DNA from: Hyphomicrobiales bacterium
GTDB lineage: Bacteria > Pseudomonadota > Alphaproteobacteria > Rickettsiales > JACKKO01
Assembly: GCA_024236395.1 (NCBI GenBank)
Contig: JACKKO010000002.1
Coordinates: forward strand, 162,744 to 226,743
Direction: 5' to 3'
Length of the DNA: 64,000 nt
The position numbers and the translations under genes were made by a program. Shown piece after piece: positions 27,598 to 36,896 of this stretch. Numbering within the stretch: the first letter of the stretch is position 1; every line of letters starts with the position of its first letter. The notes under the pieces were generated by a model. It did no database searches. It saw only the letters and a program-made list of their open reading frames with translations, and was not told the DNA's origin.

Positions 27598-29661
27598 ATG
27601 TTTACATCTGATCCCACGATACTGGCTCTTACCATCGCACTGGCCGCCACCGGGCTGGTGATTCTGTTTCTGGGCATCATCGTACGGACACAACGCTGGC
27701 GTATTCATACGCTGGAGTCTATCCGTAAAGAAGTGGAGACAGAATCCAACGTCAATATCCACCTGATGGAAAATAATCATAGCCTGCGTATTGAGACAGA
27801 GCGCTTGCTGGAACTAATAAACACTCTCAATTTTCCGGTGTGGGTACGTGACAAGGATAGCCATATTACCATGTGTAACGACGCCTACCGTGATTTGGTA
27901 ATGCTGGATACCCCGGATAACACCAACGATACCCCCCCTGCCATACCCGAATTAGGTGATAATTCGGGCGAGTTAGCGCGTACTGCCACTAGCAGCCGTG
28001 TTATGCATTCATTCAAAGAACATCTCATTACCGATGGGGCACGTAAACTCTATACGCTGGTTGAAATCCCCATACCTGATGGAAGCGGTACCGTGGGTTA
28101 TGCTTACGATGTCAGTGAACTGGAAGAAAAAGAGCACGAATTGGAAGACTATATTGTAGCACAATCCAGCTTCCTGGAAAGTACGTCCAGCGCTATTGCC
28201 ATTTATGGCCCGGATACCCGCCTGCGTTATTTCAATCCGTCTTTTTCCCGACGCTGGCACCTTCCGGAAAGCTGGCTCAAAGAGCGTCCTACCTATGGCG
28301 AAATTCTGGAGCGCCTGCGTGAAGAACGCAAACTTCCTGAGCAAGTTAATTTCCGGGAATTCAAGCGCAATTGTCTTGCCATGTTCACCGATCTGCTGGA
28401 AAAACATGAGGAATATTATTATCTCCCCGACAACCAGGTGTTGCGCGTGGTGGCTATCCCACATTCCCGGGGCGGGCTAACATTTTCCTACGAGGATATG
28501 ACAGAGCATATCGCGCTGGAACGCTCGTATAATACGCTGATGTCCGTCAAGAAATCCACGATCGACAACCTCTTTGAAGGGGTAGCCGTGTTTGAGGAAA
28601 GTGGTAAACTCCAACTCTCCAATCCAGCCTATGGTCATATGTGGAACCTGGATCTGGCAGATTTAAGTGGTCGGCCACATCTTTCCGATATCCTTGATAA
28701 AACACGAAATCTTTATACGGTAGATGACGATGGCTGGAAATCCTACCGTGAACGTACACTGGCACTGCTATCCCGTCGTGAACTGATGAAGCGTAAGCTG
28801 GAGCGTAGTGATGGCTCGGTACTGGAGTGGGTCTGTGTGCCATTGCCGGATGGGGCAACGCTGATGACCTATACTGATATTACTGACTCCACCCGTGTGG
28901 AGCACTCGCTCAGGGCTGAACGTGAAGCACTCAAAGAAGCAGACCGACTCAAAACACGCTTTCTGTCTACGGTGTCCTACGAACTGCGCTCCCCGCTCAC
29001 CTCCATCCGTGGGTTCTCGGAAGTCCTTCTAAAGAATTATTTCGGTACGATTAATGAAAAACAAACCGAATATGTACGCGGTATTTTTGATTCCTCCCTT
29101 CGCCTGACCGGTCTGATTGATAACATCCTGGAAATCGCTTCGCTGGATGCAGGAAAAATCCGTCTGGAACTGAAAGAATTCAAGCTCTGTGAGGCTGCTA
29201 TAAGTATCATCAAACTTTTGGAGGAAAAGAGCCGGGAACGACGCGTGGAGGTGCTGCTGGAGTGCAATGAGGATGTTGGTGTTATCTACGGGGATGAAAA
29301 GCGTATCAAGCAGGTCATACTCAACCTGCTGGATAATGCTATCGGCTTCTCTCCACCCAAACGCCGTGTTACCGTGAGTATCTATACTGATGGGCCGGAT
29401 GATATCGTCATTGCTATTGCCGATCAGGCGGGGGGAATCCATCCGGACGAGCAGGAAGATATCTTCAACCGCTTCCACAAAGCAGAAACCACCAGCGGTA
29501 TTGGCCTTGGCCTGCCAGTAGCCAAAAGCCTCGTGGAAATCCATGGTGGCCATATGGAGCTGGAATCCGTACATGGCGAAGGCACCACCGTCACCTGTTA
29601 CCTCAAGCGTCGCGCACCCAAACCAGAGGTAGATTCTCCGCTGCGTTGGTATCAAATCTAA
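27598..29661 (+). CDS. divL: DivL-type PAS sensor kinase with tyrosine in the H-box
   Basis: The 687-residue protein has an N-terminal membrane helix (about residues 7-28), a coiled stretch, several PAS-like domains up to about residue 430, and a HisKA/HATPase core. The H-box reads FLSTVSYELRSPLTS with Tyr461 where histidine normally sits, as in Caulobacter DivL. The N-box NLLDNAIGFSPP and G2 box GIGLGLPVAKSLVEIHGG are good, but the G1 box is altered (DQAGGI). DivL acts as a binding platform that controls CckA and the cell-cycle regulator CtrA. The order divL-tsaE-amgK-murU supports the call. Confidence 0.85.
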   Translation: MFTSDPTILALTIALAATGLVILFLGIIVRTQRWRIHTLESIRKEVETESNVNIHLMENNHSLRIETERLLELINTLNFPVWVRDKDSHITMCNDAYRDLVMLDTPDNTNDTPPAIPELGDNSGELARTATSSRVMHSFKEHLITDGARKLYTLVEIPIPDGSGTVGYAYDVSELEEKEHELEDYIVAQSSFLESTSSAIAIYGPDTRLRYFNPSFSRRWHLPESWLKERPTYGEILERLREERKLPEQVNFREFKRNCLAMFTDLLEKHEEYYYLPDNQVLRVVAIPHSRGGLTFSYEDMTEHIALERSYNTLMSVKKSTIDNLFEGVAVFEESGKLQLSNPAYGHMWNLDLADLSGRPHLSDILDKTRNLYTVDDDGWKSYRERTLALLSRRELMKRKLERSDGSVLEWVCVPLPDGATLMTYTDITDSTRVEHSLRAEREALKEADRLKTRFLSTVSYELRSPLTSIRGFSEVLLKNYFGTINEKQTEYVRGIFDSSLRLTGLIDNILEIASLDAGKIRLELKEFKLCEAAISIIKLLEEKSRERRVEVLLECNEDVGVIYGDEKRIKQVILNLLDNAIGFSPPKRRVTVSIYTDGPDDIVIAIADQAGGIHPDEQEDIFNRFHKAETTSGIGLGLPVAKSLVEIHGGHMELESVHGEGTTVTCYLKRRAPKPEVDSPLRWYQI

Positions 29662-29670
29662 AGGTAGTCG

Positions 29671-30150
29671 ATGTTTTCATCCCATCATATCCTCACTAAC
29701 CAGCAGGAGGCCGAACAATTTGTTACTCAGCATATCGTCCCGGCGCTACAGCCTGGCGATGTGGTGTGCATGGAGGGTACATTAGGTGCGGGTAAAACCA
29801 CGCTTGCCCGTGCCATGATCCACGCACTCTGTACCGATACCACGCCTGATGTCACCAGCCCTACCTTTGCGCTGCTGCATGTGTATGATTCCCCGCGCGC
29901 ACCCATCTACCATTTTGACCTCTACCGCCTCAAACATGTGGACGAGCTATGGGAGCTGGGGCTGGAGGATGCATTGAACGAAGGCATTAGCTTCATCGAG
30001 TGGCCGGAAATTGCTGCAAACTACTTACCTGAAGCAAGGCTGCAACTCAAACTGACCTATGGCACCCCGGAAACGGAGGAACGCATCCTGCACATTGAAG
30101 CCACCGGCGCCATTGCCAAGCGCCTCACCAGTTTGAAGGATGTTGCCTGA
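29671..30150 (+). CDS. tsaE: tRNA threonylcarbamoyladenosine biosynthesis protein TsaE
   Basis: The 159-residue protein is a small P-loop ATPase of the TsaE/YjeE family: Walker A GTLGAGKTTLAR, SPTFALLHVY, FDLYRLKHVDELWELG and FIEWPE are all characteristic. With TsaB and TsaD it makes the t6A modification next to the anticodon of tRNAs reading ANN codons. The stop overlaps the amgK start (TGATG). Confidence 0.96.
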   Translation: MFSSHHILTNQQEAEQFVTQHIVPALQPGDVVCMEGTLGAGKTTLARAMIHALCTDTTPDVTSPTFALLHVYDSPRAPIYHFDLYRLKHVDELWELGLEDALNEGISFIEWPEIAANYLPEARLQLKLTYGTPETEERILHIEATGAIAKRLTSLKDVA

Positions 30151-31157
30151 TGCCAGAAAAGCCCATGTCTCTACGCTCTACTTCCCGTGCCATGGAACGT
30201 GCTATGTTCATTCGCAGTGCCGTACCGAATGCCGATAAAGTCAGCCTGTTGGCCGGGGATGCATCTTTCCGGAAATACTACCGGGTTCGCACCCCAGACT
30301 CCCGGCTTGTACTGATGGATGCCCCACCGGAAAAAGAGGATGTACGGCCTTTTATTGCGATCACCCATCACCTGCTGGCGCAGGGGTTCAGCGCCCCCTC
30401 CATCCTGGCGCAGGATGTGGAACTCGGCTTTTTACTGCTGGAAGATTTTGGCGATAACCGCTTCAGTAATCTATTGCCCCCGCCCGCCAATCTCACCCGT
30501 GAGGAAGCGCTGTACCGGCATGCCGTAGATGTGTTGATCGCACTACATCAGTGCCCACTACCGGCGGATATTACCCCCTATTCCCCGGAGAAGCTGGAAC
30601 AAGAGGGTATGCTGCTGCCGGATTGGTATGTGTTGCACATCACCGGCCGTGCCTGCCCGGAAAGCGCCCGCCAGGCCTATCAGGAAGCGTGGCAACCACT
30701 GCTTAGCCATCCGGCGCTCATGGAGCAGCCCGTGCTGGTGCTGCGGGATTACCATGCTGATAATTTGATGTGGCTGCCAGACCGTGAAGGAATCAGGAAA
30801 GTTGGTCTGCTGGATTATCAGGATGCCGTGGCTGGCCATGCCAGCTATGACCTGCTCTCCCTGCTGGAAGATGCCCGCCGGGATGTGACGCCCACGCTCG
30901 CAGAAGCCATGCAGCGCTATTACCTACGACAGGCGGAGCCGGCAGGCCTGAAAATTGGGCAGTTTGATACCGCCTATGCCATTCTTGCCGCACAGCGAAA
31001 CTGCAAGATTCTGGGGATTTTCTGCCGCCTGGCGTACCGTGATGGCAAGCGGCATTATCTGGATATGCTTACCCGGGTACGTAATCACCTGCAAAATGAT
31101 CTGAAACACCCGGCACTGGGACATATCCGGGAATGGATACGGAAATATATCCCGTAA
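30150..31157 (+). CDS. amgK: Anomeric N-acetylmuramate/N-acetylglucosamine kinase AmgK
   Basis: The 335-residue protein has the aminoglycoside-phosphotransferase fold: SLLAGDASFRKYYRV, LLLEDFGDNRF, the catalytic loop LRDYHADNLMWL and the metal-binding LLDYQDAVAGHASYDLLSLLEDAR. In Pseudomonas and Caulobacter the homologue phosphorylates N-acetylmuramate at the anomeric position in a peptidoglycan recycling route that by-passes MurA and fosfomycin. murU, the next enzyme of that route, follows with a one-base overlap, which makes this function likely. Confidence 0.9.
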   Translation: MPEKPMSLRSTSRAMERAMFIRSAVPNADKVSLLAGDASFRKYYRVRTPDSRLVLMDAPPEKEDVRPFIAITHHLLAQGFSAPSILAQDVELGFLLLEDFGDNRFSNLLPPPANLTREEALYRHAVDVLIALHQCPLPADITPYSPEKLEQEGMLLPDWYVLHITGRACPESARQAYQEAWQPLLSHPALMEQPVLVLRDYHADNLMWLPDREGIRKVGLLDYQDAVAGHASYDLLSLLEDARRDVTPTLAEAMQRYYLRQAEPAGLKIGQFDTAYAILAAQRNCKILGIFCRLAYRDGKRHYLDMLTRVRNHLQNDLKHPALGHIREWIRKYIP

Positions 31158-31846
31158 TGGCGCAGGTTGCACAAGCAATGCTATTTGGAGCCGGGCTGGG
31201 TACCCGTATGCGCCCATTAACGGACAGGACACCCAAACCCCTGCTCACCGTGCGTGGCAAGCCAATCATTGACTATGCGATTGAAGCACTGGATGCCCAC
31301 GGGCTAGAACGGATTGTTATTAACACGTTCCACCTAGCCGAACAATTGAAGCTCCGCCAGGAAAAACAACGGAGTACACAGGCCGAACTCCGGATTATCC
31401 GGGAGACCACCCTGCTGGAAACCGGCGGCGGGCTGGTGAATGCCCTACCCCTGCTGGATGCCACAACACCGCTCTTCATCGTCAACGGCGATATTCTCTG
31501 GCAAGACACCGCAGAAGCCCCGGCGTTGCAACGGCTGGAGCATTCCTATCGCATGGAGGATATGGATGCGCTGCTACTGCTGATCCCACGGGATCACGCG
31601 ATTGGTTACGAAGGCAATGGGGATTTCAATCTGGAAGATAGTGGGCATATCACCCGCCATACTCCGCCACCCTACCCCTATGTCTTTGGCGGGGTACAAA
31701 TACTGCATCCTCGGACAGTCGCTCATCGCATGGCAGAGCCATTCTCACTGAGCCAGATATTTGCTGAATTACTGAAAAAACAGCGGATCTTTGGCCTGCC
31801 ACATACCGGGCAATGGCTACATTTGACACTTTCAGATATAAGCTGA
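31157..31846 (+). CDS. murU: N-acetylmuramate alpha-1-phosphate uridylyltransferase MurU
   Basis: The protein of about 229 residues is a sugar-phosphate nucleotidyltransferase with AMLFGAGLGTRMRPLTDRTP and PKPLL at the N-terminus and VNGDILW (metal-binding Asp). Downstream of AmgK it makes UDP-MurNAc from MurNAc-1-phosphate and UTP. I use the ATG at 31157, which overlaps the amgK stop (TAATG); an ATG at 31133 would add eight residues. In many alphaproteobacteria addB, addA and trxA follow; here an RTX locus begins instead. Confidence 0.9.
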   Translation: MAQVAQAMLFGAGLGTRMRPLTDRTPKPLLTVRGKPIIDYAIEALDAHGLERIVINTFHLAEQLKLRQEKQRSTQAELRIIRETTLLETGGGLVNALPLLDATTPLFIVNGDILWQDTAEAPALQRLEHSYRMEDMDALLLLIPRDHAIGYEGNGDFNLEDSGHITRHTPPPYPYVFGGVQILHPRTVAHRMAEPFSLSQIFAELLKKQRIFGLPHTGQWLHLTLSDIS

Positions 31847-31862
31847 ACAGAAAATCCAGGCA

Positions 31863-31916
31863 CAAAAAAGCCCCGCCCTGATGCCATGCCTGCAAAAATT
31901 ACATCAAGAGCGGGGC
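31863..31916 (-). terminator. Terminator of the first RTX gene
   Basis: On the minus strand, GCCCCGC (31916-31910) pairs with GCGGGGC (31876-31870), with a shorter inner pairing (TGATG with CATCA), and is followed by six T residues. It lies about 60 bases past the RTX stop, at the convergent junction with murU. Confidence 0.75.
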
Positions 31917-31976
31917 AATCTGTTAAAAACCTGCACGATATAGAGGATGCCCACCCTCTACATACACAGTAACGCC

Positions 31977-32969
31977 TTATTCGACAATAAAGAAGTCGCT
32001 GGCGCTCAGGTCATCCTTATCCACACCCAGCAGTGTAATGGTGTTGCCACCACCCAGATCCACTACCGCATTCCCGGAAAGATCCTCCGTAACGCCTGCC
32101 AGCACATCATCTCCTGTCAGGATGCCACTGCCATTAATATCCTTCGTCAGCTGGATGACATCATCCCCGGCTTCAAAATCGTCAATGACATCTTCACCGC
32201 TACCATCCGTAAAGGAGAAGAAGTCATCTCCTTTACCACCAGTGAGCGAATCATTGCCCGCACCGCCAATAAGCGTATCGTCGCCTTTGTCACCTGATAA
32301 TGTATCCGAACCACCACCACCGGTAAGCGAGTCATCACCCGTTTGACCGAACAACTGGTCATCTCCTTCACCGCCATCCAGTGAATCGTCACCGGCTTCA
32401 CCGAAGATCAGATCGTTGTTATTACCCCCAAAAACAGCATCATCACCTGTACCGGCATGGACGGTATCATTGCCATCTTCAGTAATAATGCGGTCATTCC
32501 CGTTACCACCGATAACAGAGTCATCCCCGCTGCCGGCACAGATGGTATCATCTCCATTTCCACCGTCCAGCGTATCATTTCCATTGCCGCCCACCAGAGC
32601 ATCATTACCATTGCCACCGGAAAGAAGGTTATTACCATCATTTCCTGCAATGACATTATCCTGGTTATTCCCACTGCCATTCAGATCATCCGAACCAGTC
32701 AGGATCAAGTGCTCTACATGATTTGGCAGATTATACGACGCAGAAGAAACAACGATATCCTCACCACCATTATGTGCCTCATTGATTCTTGTGTCGGAAC
32801 TGGTAATAAAGAATACGTCATTCCCGGATGTACCTAGCAGAGGATCCCCATCCGGCCCTATTTCATTATCAAATGTAAGTGCTTCACCCAGTGATTCTGT
32901 CGCACAATCGATTTCGTTCGCATTTAATGTGCTATATTCCTCAAATAATGCAGCGGCCAAAGATGCCAT
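31977..32969 (-). CDS. RTX calcium-binding repeat protein (first cassette)
   Basis: The 330-residue protein has about 16 tandem RTX nonapeptides (GGxGxDxxx, for example GGNGNDTLD) over residues 109-245, expected to fold into a calcium-stabilised parallel beta-roll. There is no N-terminal signal peptide. The C-terminal 75 residues match those of the second RTX protein (GNAVVDLGGGNTITLLGV, then LSASDFFIVE), the kind of tail read by type I secretion. No exporter genes are in the window. The ATG at 32969 has GGGGAG upstream. It is divergent from a glycosyltransferase pair and ends at a strong terminator. Function is unknown; a surface or matrix role is inferred. Confidence 0.88.
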   Translation of the reverse strand: MASLAAALFEEYSTLNANEIDCATESLGEALTFDNEIGPDGDPLLGTSGNDVFFITSSDTRINEAHNGGEDIVVSSASYNLPNHVEHLILTGSDDLNGSGNNQDNVIAGNDGNNLLSGGNGNDALVGGNGNDTLDGGNGDDTICAGSGDDSVIGGNGNDRIITEDGNDTVHAGTGDDAVFGGNNNDLIFGEAGDDSLDGGEGDDQLFGQTGDDSLTGGGGSDTLSGDKGDDTLIGGAGNDSLTGGKGDDFFSFTDGSGEDVIDDFEAGDDVIQLTKDINGSGILTGDDVLAGVTEDLSGNAVVDLGGGNTITLLGVDKDDLSASDFFIVE

Positions 32970-33107
32970 GATGTACTCCCCGTTCAACCAAAGCGTTGAT
33001 AATTATTAATGTCTGTTAATATTTGTTGATGGTCTAACACCTGCTTTTACGTGAGGCAAGCAGAAAATTTTAATTTTTTTCACTTATTGACGTTGCGCAT
33101 GTTTTGG

Positions 33108-33135
33108 TTGCACGTTCTATTTTTAAGGCTAGTAT
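33108..33135 (+). promoter_or_regulatory. Putative promoter of the glycosyltransferase pair
   Basis: TTGCAC at 33108-33113, 16 bases, then TAGTAT at 33130-33135, giving a leader of about 50 bases. It sits in a 222-base AT-rich gap between the divergent RTX and glycosyltransferase genes. GTTGAT occurs twice there, at 32995-33000 and about 33023-33028. Confidence 0.35.
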
Positions 33136-33191
33136 GTGCCTCTTGTGAAGTATCAATATGAACGTACTGAACTGAATAAAAAACACCACAC

Positions 33192-35510
33192 ATGAATGTT
33201 GCAATTGACACTGCTGTTTCAACCATAACGTTTGCCTGCTCACTGACGGCTGACACGGTGTTATGCTATGGTAGATTGCATCATAGCTTGGCAGAAAACG
33301 ATGTTATTCTCATTGACGGGCATGAAGTTCGGAAACCTTTCCTGGGAATGCTTATGCAACAGGGAGAGAGCCGCAACACCGCGTTAATCCTGCAAACCAA
33401 TAACATTCAGACGGCACAGGGCACATTAAACGAAGTCCTCATTCGCGGCAATAAAGGTGAACTGGGCTGGCGCTTTGAGGGTACGGGCAAACTGGCAGGC
33501 TATACCGGCGCATTCCAGAAGTTCCTGCAACAGCATGATGAGCGTGAGGTACGAAAAGTTCTCTTCCTCTTTGCGCGTTTTCTGATGATCCGCCCGGACG
33601 CGGCAAAAGACCCGCTTTTCACCGCGCTGTTTTCGGTTACACGCCATCATCTGACCACCATTAGCGGCGCTGTCACCCGGCATTTCTGGGCATTACCGAA
33701 TGTATTGTGCATCGAAGGCACCTTGCCGAACTCTGTCCTACAAGATGGGGCTAAGCTCATTGTCTCTTCGCTGGATGGTGTCCATACCGCAGAATTATTC
33801 ACTGTGCCGGTAACTTCTGCCGGACAGGTAGCAGGTCATCAGCGCTTCTTTGGGCTTGCCGTGTTTAATAAGCCATTATTTGAACGCGAAGCACTTATGG
33901 GCGGACAATTCTGCCTGCTGCACCCAAACAGTGCGACTATCCCCCTCCATGGAGAACTGACAAAAGCCGCCGTAGAAGAAGACACGCTGGTGCGCTATCT
34001 GCAATCTTATGACGAACCAGAGCGGCAAACCCTGCGTGAGTTCGTGAATGCTACTTTATGCCAGATTCAGGACCAGGTCCGCACATCTGATATCAAAACA
34101 CTGATCCATAATCTTCAACACTATGTTACGGTAAAGCATACCTCCCTGGTGGATAAAAGCCGCCCCTTTGGGATGAACGTGGAACAGGTGGTGCCACTAG
34201 GACAGGAATATGTATTTTTCTCCGGATGGATCCGCGATCCCCTGAACCATATGGAAGCTCTGACCGCTATTTCTGACCTTGGCTTCCCGCTCAAACTTAA
34301 GGAGCACCTGCATTTCTTTAACCGCCTTTCCGTAGATACCATGTACGAAGACTCCCCTTATGCCGATTATACCGGTGCATGGGGATTTGTAGCACTGGTG
34401 CCAATTCCGGCAGAACAACGCACTAAATTCACTAAAGTGGCTGAATTAGGAACCTTCCGTTTTGAAAGCACATTAAAAGGAGGCATGCAATTTGCCATCA
34501 ATGCCCCCAACCAGGTACATACGCCCTTCAGCGCCCGTGATGCCCTGCTGAAGCAGGTGGCACCGCTGGCCGCAGGAAACCAGATGGCAGAAGACTGTGT
34601 TTTCCAGGCCGTATCCGTATTGCAGCAGCAATGCATGTCCAATATACAGGTAAAGACGACCATCGGCTTCGGCGATAGTCTGGCAAAGCCGGAAGTTAGT
34701 GTCATCATCCCACTCTACCGCAATCTGGATTACCTTCGCGCACAGGTAGCACATTTCAGCAATGACGCATTCATGAAGCAATGCCAGATCCTCTATGTAC
34801 TGGATTCCCCGGAACAGGAAGAAGCCCTGACTACACTGCTGAAAGACCTGAGCCTGCTCTACCGCCTGCCGCTGGAATTGGCCGTGATGCAGCGTAATTA
34901 TGGCTATGCCATGGCGTGTAATGCAGGGGCGGCACTTTCCCGTGCATGGCATCTGCTCTTCCTCAATTCCGATACACTCCCCATCCAGTATGGCTGGCTG
35001 GAACGTATGCATGATTTCTACCAACAACATGATAAAATTGGCGCCCTTGGTACTAAGCTACTCTACGAAGACGGTGCCATTCAGCATGCCGGCATGTATT
35101 TCACCCCGGCACAGGGCGGCAAATATCAGGATCGCACCTTCACCCTGAACAAGCATTATTATAAAGGGTATCCCGCCAGCTACCCAGCGGCCGCAGAAAG
35201 CCGCCCGGTACCGGCTGTCACCGGGGCCTGCCTGATGATTGAACGCACCCGGTTTGTTGAGGCGGGGAAATTCCCTGCCGATTACGTCATTGGCGACTTT
35301 GAAGACTCCCATCTCTGCCTTTCCTGCAGTCGCAAAGGATATCAGAATTACTACTTTGCAGATGTGGAACTCCTTCATTTTGAGCGGCAATCCATGAGCA
35401 AACACACTCATTATCAACCGGACAGCACGTTCCTCTATAATGCACTTCAGCATCATCGTATCTGGCGGCATGAGATTGCCCGGCAACTACAACAGGAGCA
35501 TGCGGCATGA
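33192..35510 (+). CDS. Two-part GT2 glycosyltransferase (first cassette)
   Basis: The 772-residue protein ends in a GT2 (GT-A) domain from about residue 500: PEVSVIIPLYRNLDYL, NYGYAMACNAGA, the metal-site region LFLNSDTLPI, GALGTKLLYEDGAIQHAGM and VTGACLMIERTRF. The 500 residues before it match no family I know, except that the stretch around FSGWIRDPL (residue 340) recurs in the GT2 protein at 45.5-47.5 kb, which has the same layout. It is cytoplasmic by sequence. The next gene, a GT4 enzyme, overlaps it by 4 bases. Acceptor and sugar are unknown; the divergent RTX protein is a candidate acceptor. Confidence 0.85.
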   Translation: MNVAIDTAVSTITFACSLTADTVLCYGRLHHSLAENDVILIDGHEVRKPFLGMLMQQGESRNTALILQTNNIQTAQGTLNEVLIRGNKGELGWRFEGTGKLAGYTGAFQKFLQQHDEREVRKVLFLFARFLMIRPDAAKDPLFTALFSVTRHHLTTISGAVTRHFWALPNVLCIEGTLPNSVLQDGAKLIVSSLDGVHTAELFTVPVTSAGQVAGHQRFFGLAVFNKPLFEREALMGGQFCLLHPNSATIPLHGELTKAAVEEDTLVRYLQSYDEPERQTLREFVNATLCQIQDQVRTSDIKTLIHNLQHYVTVKHTSLVDKSRPFGMNVEQVVPLGQEYVFFSGWIRDPLNHMEALTAISDLGFPLKLKEHLHFFNRLSVDTMYEDSPYADYTGAWGFVALVPIPAEQRTKFTKVAELGTFRFESTLKGGMQFAINAPNQVHTPFSARDALLKQVAPLAAGNQMAEDCVFQAVSVLQQQCMSNIQVKTTIGFGDSLAKPEVSVIIPLYRNLDYLRAQVAHFSNDAFMKQCQILYVLDSPEQEEALTTLLKDLSLLYRLPLELAVMQRNYGYAMACNAGAALSRAWHLLFLNSDTLPIQYGWLERMHDFYQQHDKIGALGTKLLYEDGAIQHAGMYFTPAQGGKYQDRTFTLNKHYYKGYPASYPAAAESRPVPAVTGACLMIERTRFVEAGKFPADYVIGDFEDSHLCLSCSRKGYQNYYFADVELLHFERQSMSKHTHYQPDSTFLYNALQHHRIWRHEIARQLQQEHAA

Positions 35511-36712
35511 CCATAGGTTCCGCTGAGTCTCAGAGTAGTTTTTCCCGCCTGCTAGGGAATACCCGTAAGCCGTCGCTCTCGCCGCGTAACATCCTGTTTA
35601 TTGCGCACAATCACCCGATCTTTGCGCCCGGTGGTGCGGAAATTCTCGCACACTCCCTGTTTCAAAGCTGCCGCGAATTACCGGAACTCCGGCCCTTTTT
35701 CCTGGCAGCATCCAGCCATCTGCATAACTCCATGCATACCGGTACGGCTTTCCAGTCTTTACCGGGAGTGGACGATGAAATCCTGTTCTGGGGAGATCGG
35801 TTTGATTATTTCATGCAGTCACAGCGCATGCTTTCCTTGCTGCATACGGATTTTACCGAATTTTTGCAGGATTTTCGTCCAGATCTTGTGCATTTCCATC
35901 ATATCCTGCGTCTGGGTGTAGAAGCGCTGAAGGTCACGCGTGAAACACTGCCACGTAGTAGGATTATCCTGACATTGCACGATTACATTCCTATCTGCCA
36001 TCGTGATGGTCAGATGGTACGCACACAGGGCAATACCCTCTGTGAGAAAGCCTCCCCGGCAGCGTGTCACCAGTGTTTCCCCGGTATTGATGCCCCGCTG
36101 TTCAAACTGCGGGAACAGTTTATTAAAACGCATTTCGACCTGGTGGATCAATTCATTGCGCCCAGCCGGTTCCTGGCGCAGCGTTATATCGAATGGGGTT
36201 TGCCGGAAGACCGCATCGTGGTGCTCCCCAATGGCATCCAGCTCCAGGCGCGGGCGCCCCACCGCACCCTGCATCCCAAAGAGAAACGAAACCGCTTTGC
36301 CTTCTTTGGCCAAATCACCCCGTATAAAGGCGTGGATGTGCTGTTGGAAGCGGCGAGTGAACTACTGCGTAGTGGATTTGATGATTTCTCGATTGATATT
36401 TATGGTTCTGCCTCCCAGCAATCCGAAACATTCCAGAACCGCATTCATGCACTCGCAGATACCTGCAGCAGCCACGTTACGCTGCATGGCAGCTACATGC
36501 ATTCTGATCTGCCGCAATTGATCGCCGAATGCGACTGGGTAGTTGCTCCCTCGATCTGGTGGGAAAACGCCCCGTTAGTCATTGATGAGGCACACTATCA
36601 CCGTCGTCCGGTGATTTGCAGTGGGATTGGCGGCATGGCAGAAAAGGTGGAACACAACAAAAATGGGCTGCATTTCGGGCCAGGAATACGTCGGCTTTGG
36701 CACGCACCCTGA
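35507..36712 (+). CDS. GT4 glycosyltransferase, 3' end frameshifted
   Basis: The protein has the GT-B fold of family GT4: an N-terminal domain with PGGAEILAHSL and LVHFHHILRLG, and a C-terminal domain with FFGQITPYKGVDVLLEAA and VVAPSIWWENAPLVIDEAHYHRRPVI, holding the ExxxxxxxE-type donor site. The frame stops at 36712 soon after NGLHFGPG. Adding one A near 36685 and one T near 36735 restores a normal GT4 tail (GNTSALARTLKQAAND, then LWHQLVKQ) to a TAG at 36828-36830, about 441 residues in all. It overlaps the GT2 gene by 4 bases, so the two should act together. Confidence 0.85.
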   Translation: MTIGSAESQSSFSRLLGNTRKPSLSPRNILFIAHNHPIFAPGGAEILAHSLFQSCRELPELRPFFLAASSHLHNSMHTGTAFQSLPGVDDEILFWGDRFDYFMQSQRMLSLLHTDFTEFLQDFRPDLVHFHHILRLGVEALKVTRETLPRSRIILTLHDYIPICHRDGQMVRTQGNTLCEKASPAACHQCFPGIDAPLFKLREQFIKTHFDLVDQFIAPSRFLAQRYIEWGLPEDRIVVLPNGIQLQARAPHRTLHPKEKRNRFAFFGQITPYKGVDVLLEAASELLRSGFDDFSIDIYGSASQQSETFQNRIHALADTCSSHVTLHGSYMHSDLPQLIAECDWVVAPSIWWENAPLVIDEAHYHRRPVICSGIGGMAEKVEHNKNGLHFGPGIRRLWHAP

Positions 36713-36830
36713 AACAAGCCGCAAATGACGCACCTTATGGCACCAGCTGGTGAAGCAAATCACTCCACCTGTCACCATCACAGATTGTGCAGCGCTGCAC
36801 CGCGATTTATATATGGATCTGTTTTCATAG
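36713..36830 (+). other. Out-of-frame tail of the GT4 gene
   Basis: These bases continue the GT4 C-terminus once two single-base losses (near 36685 and 36735, each in a short run of the same base) are corrected. They end with LHRDLYMDLFS and TAG at 36828-36830. They are not a gene of their own. Confidence 0.75.
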
Positions 36831-36896
36831 CGCTCTATTTACAGAACGCATCTTCTGCTATTTCTTCCCCGCAAAACTACCTTAGGTTGAGTACTT

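Noticed and set aside
31977..32969. Tandem DNA repeat or CRISPR-like array
   Set aside because: The periodicity is the 27-base coding of RTX nonapeptides in an intact gene; same for 43133-44191.
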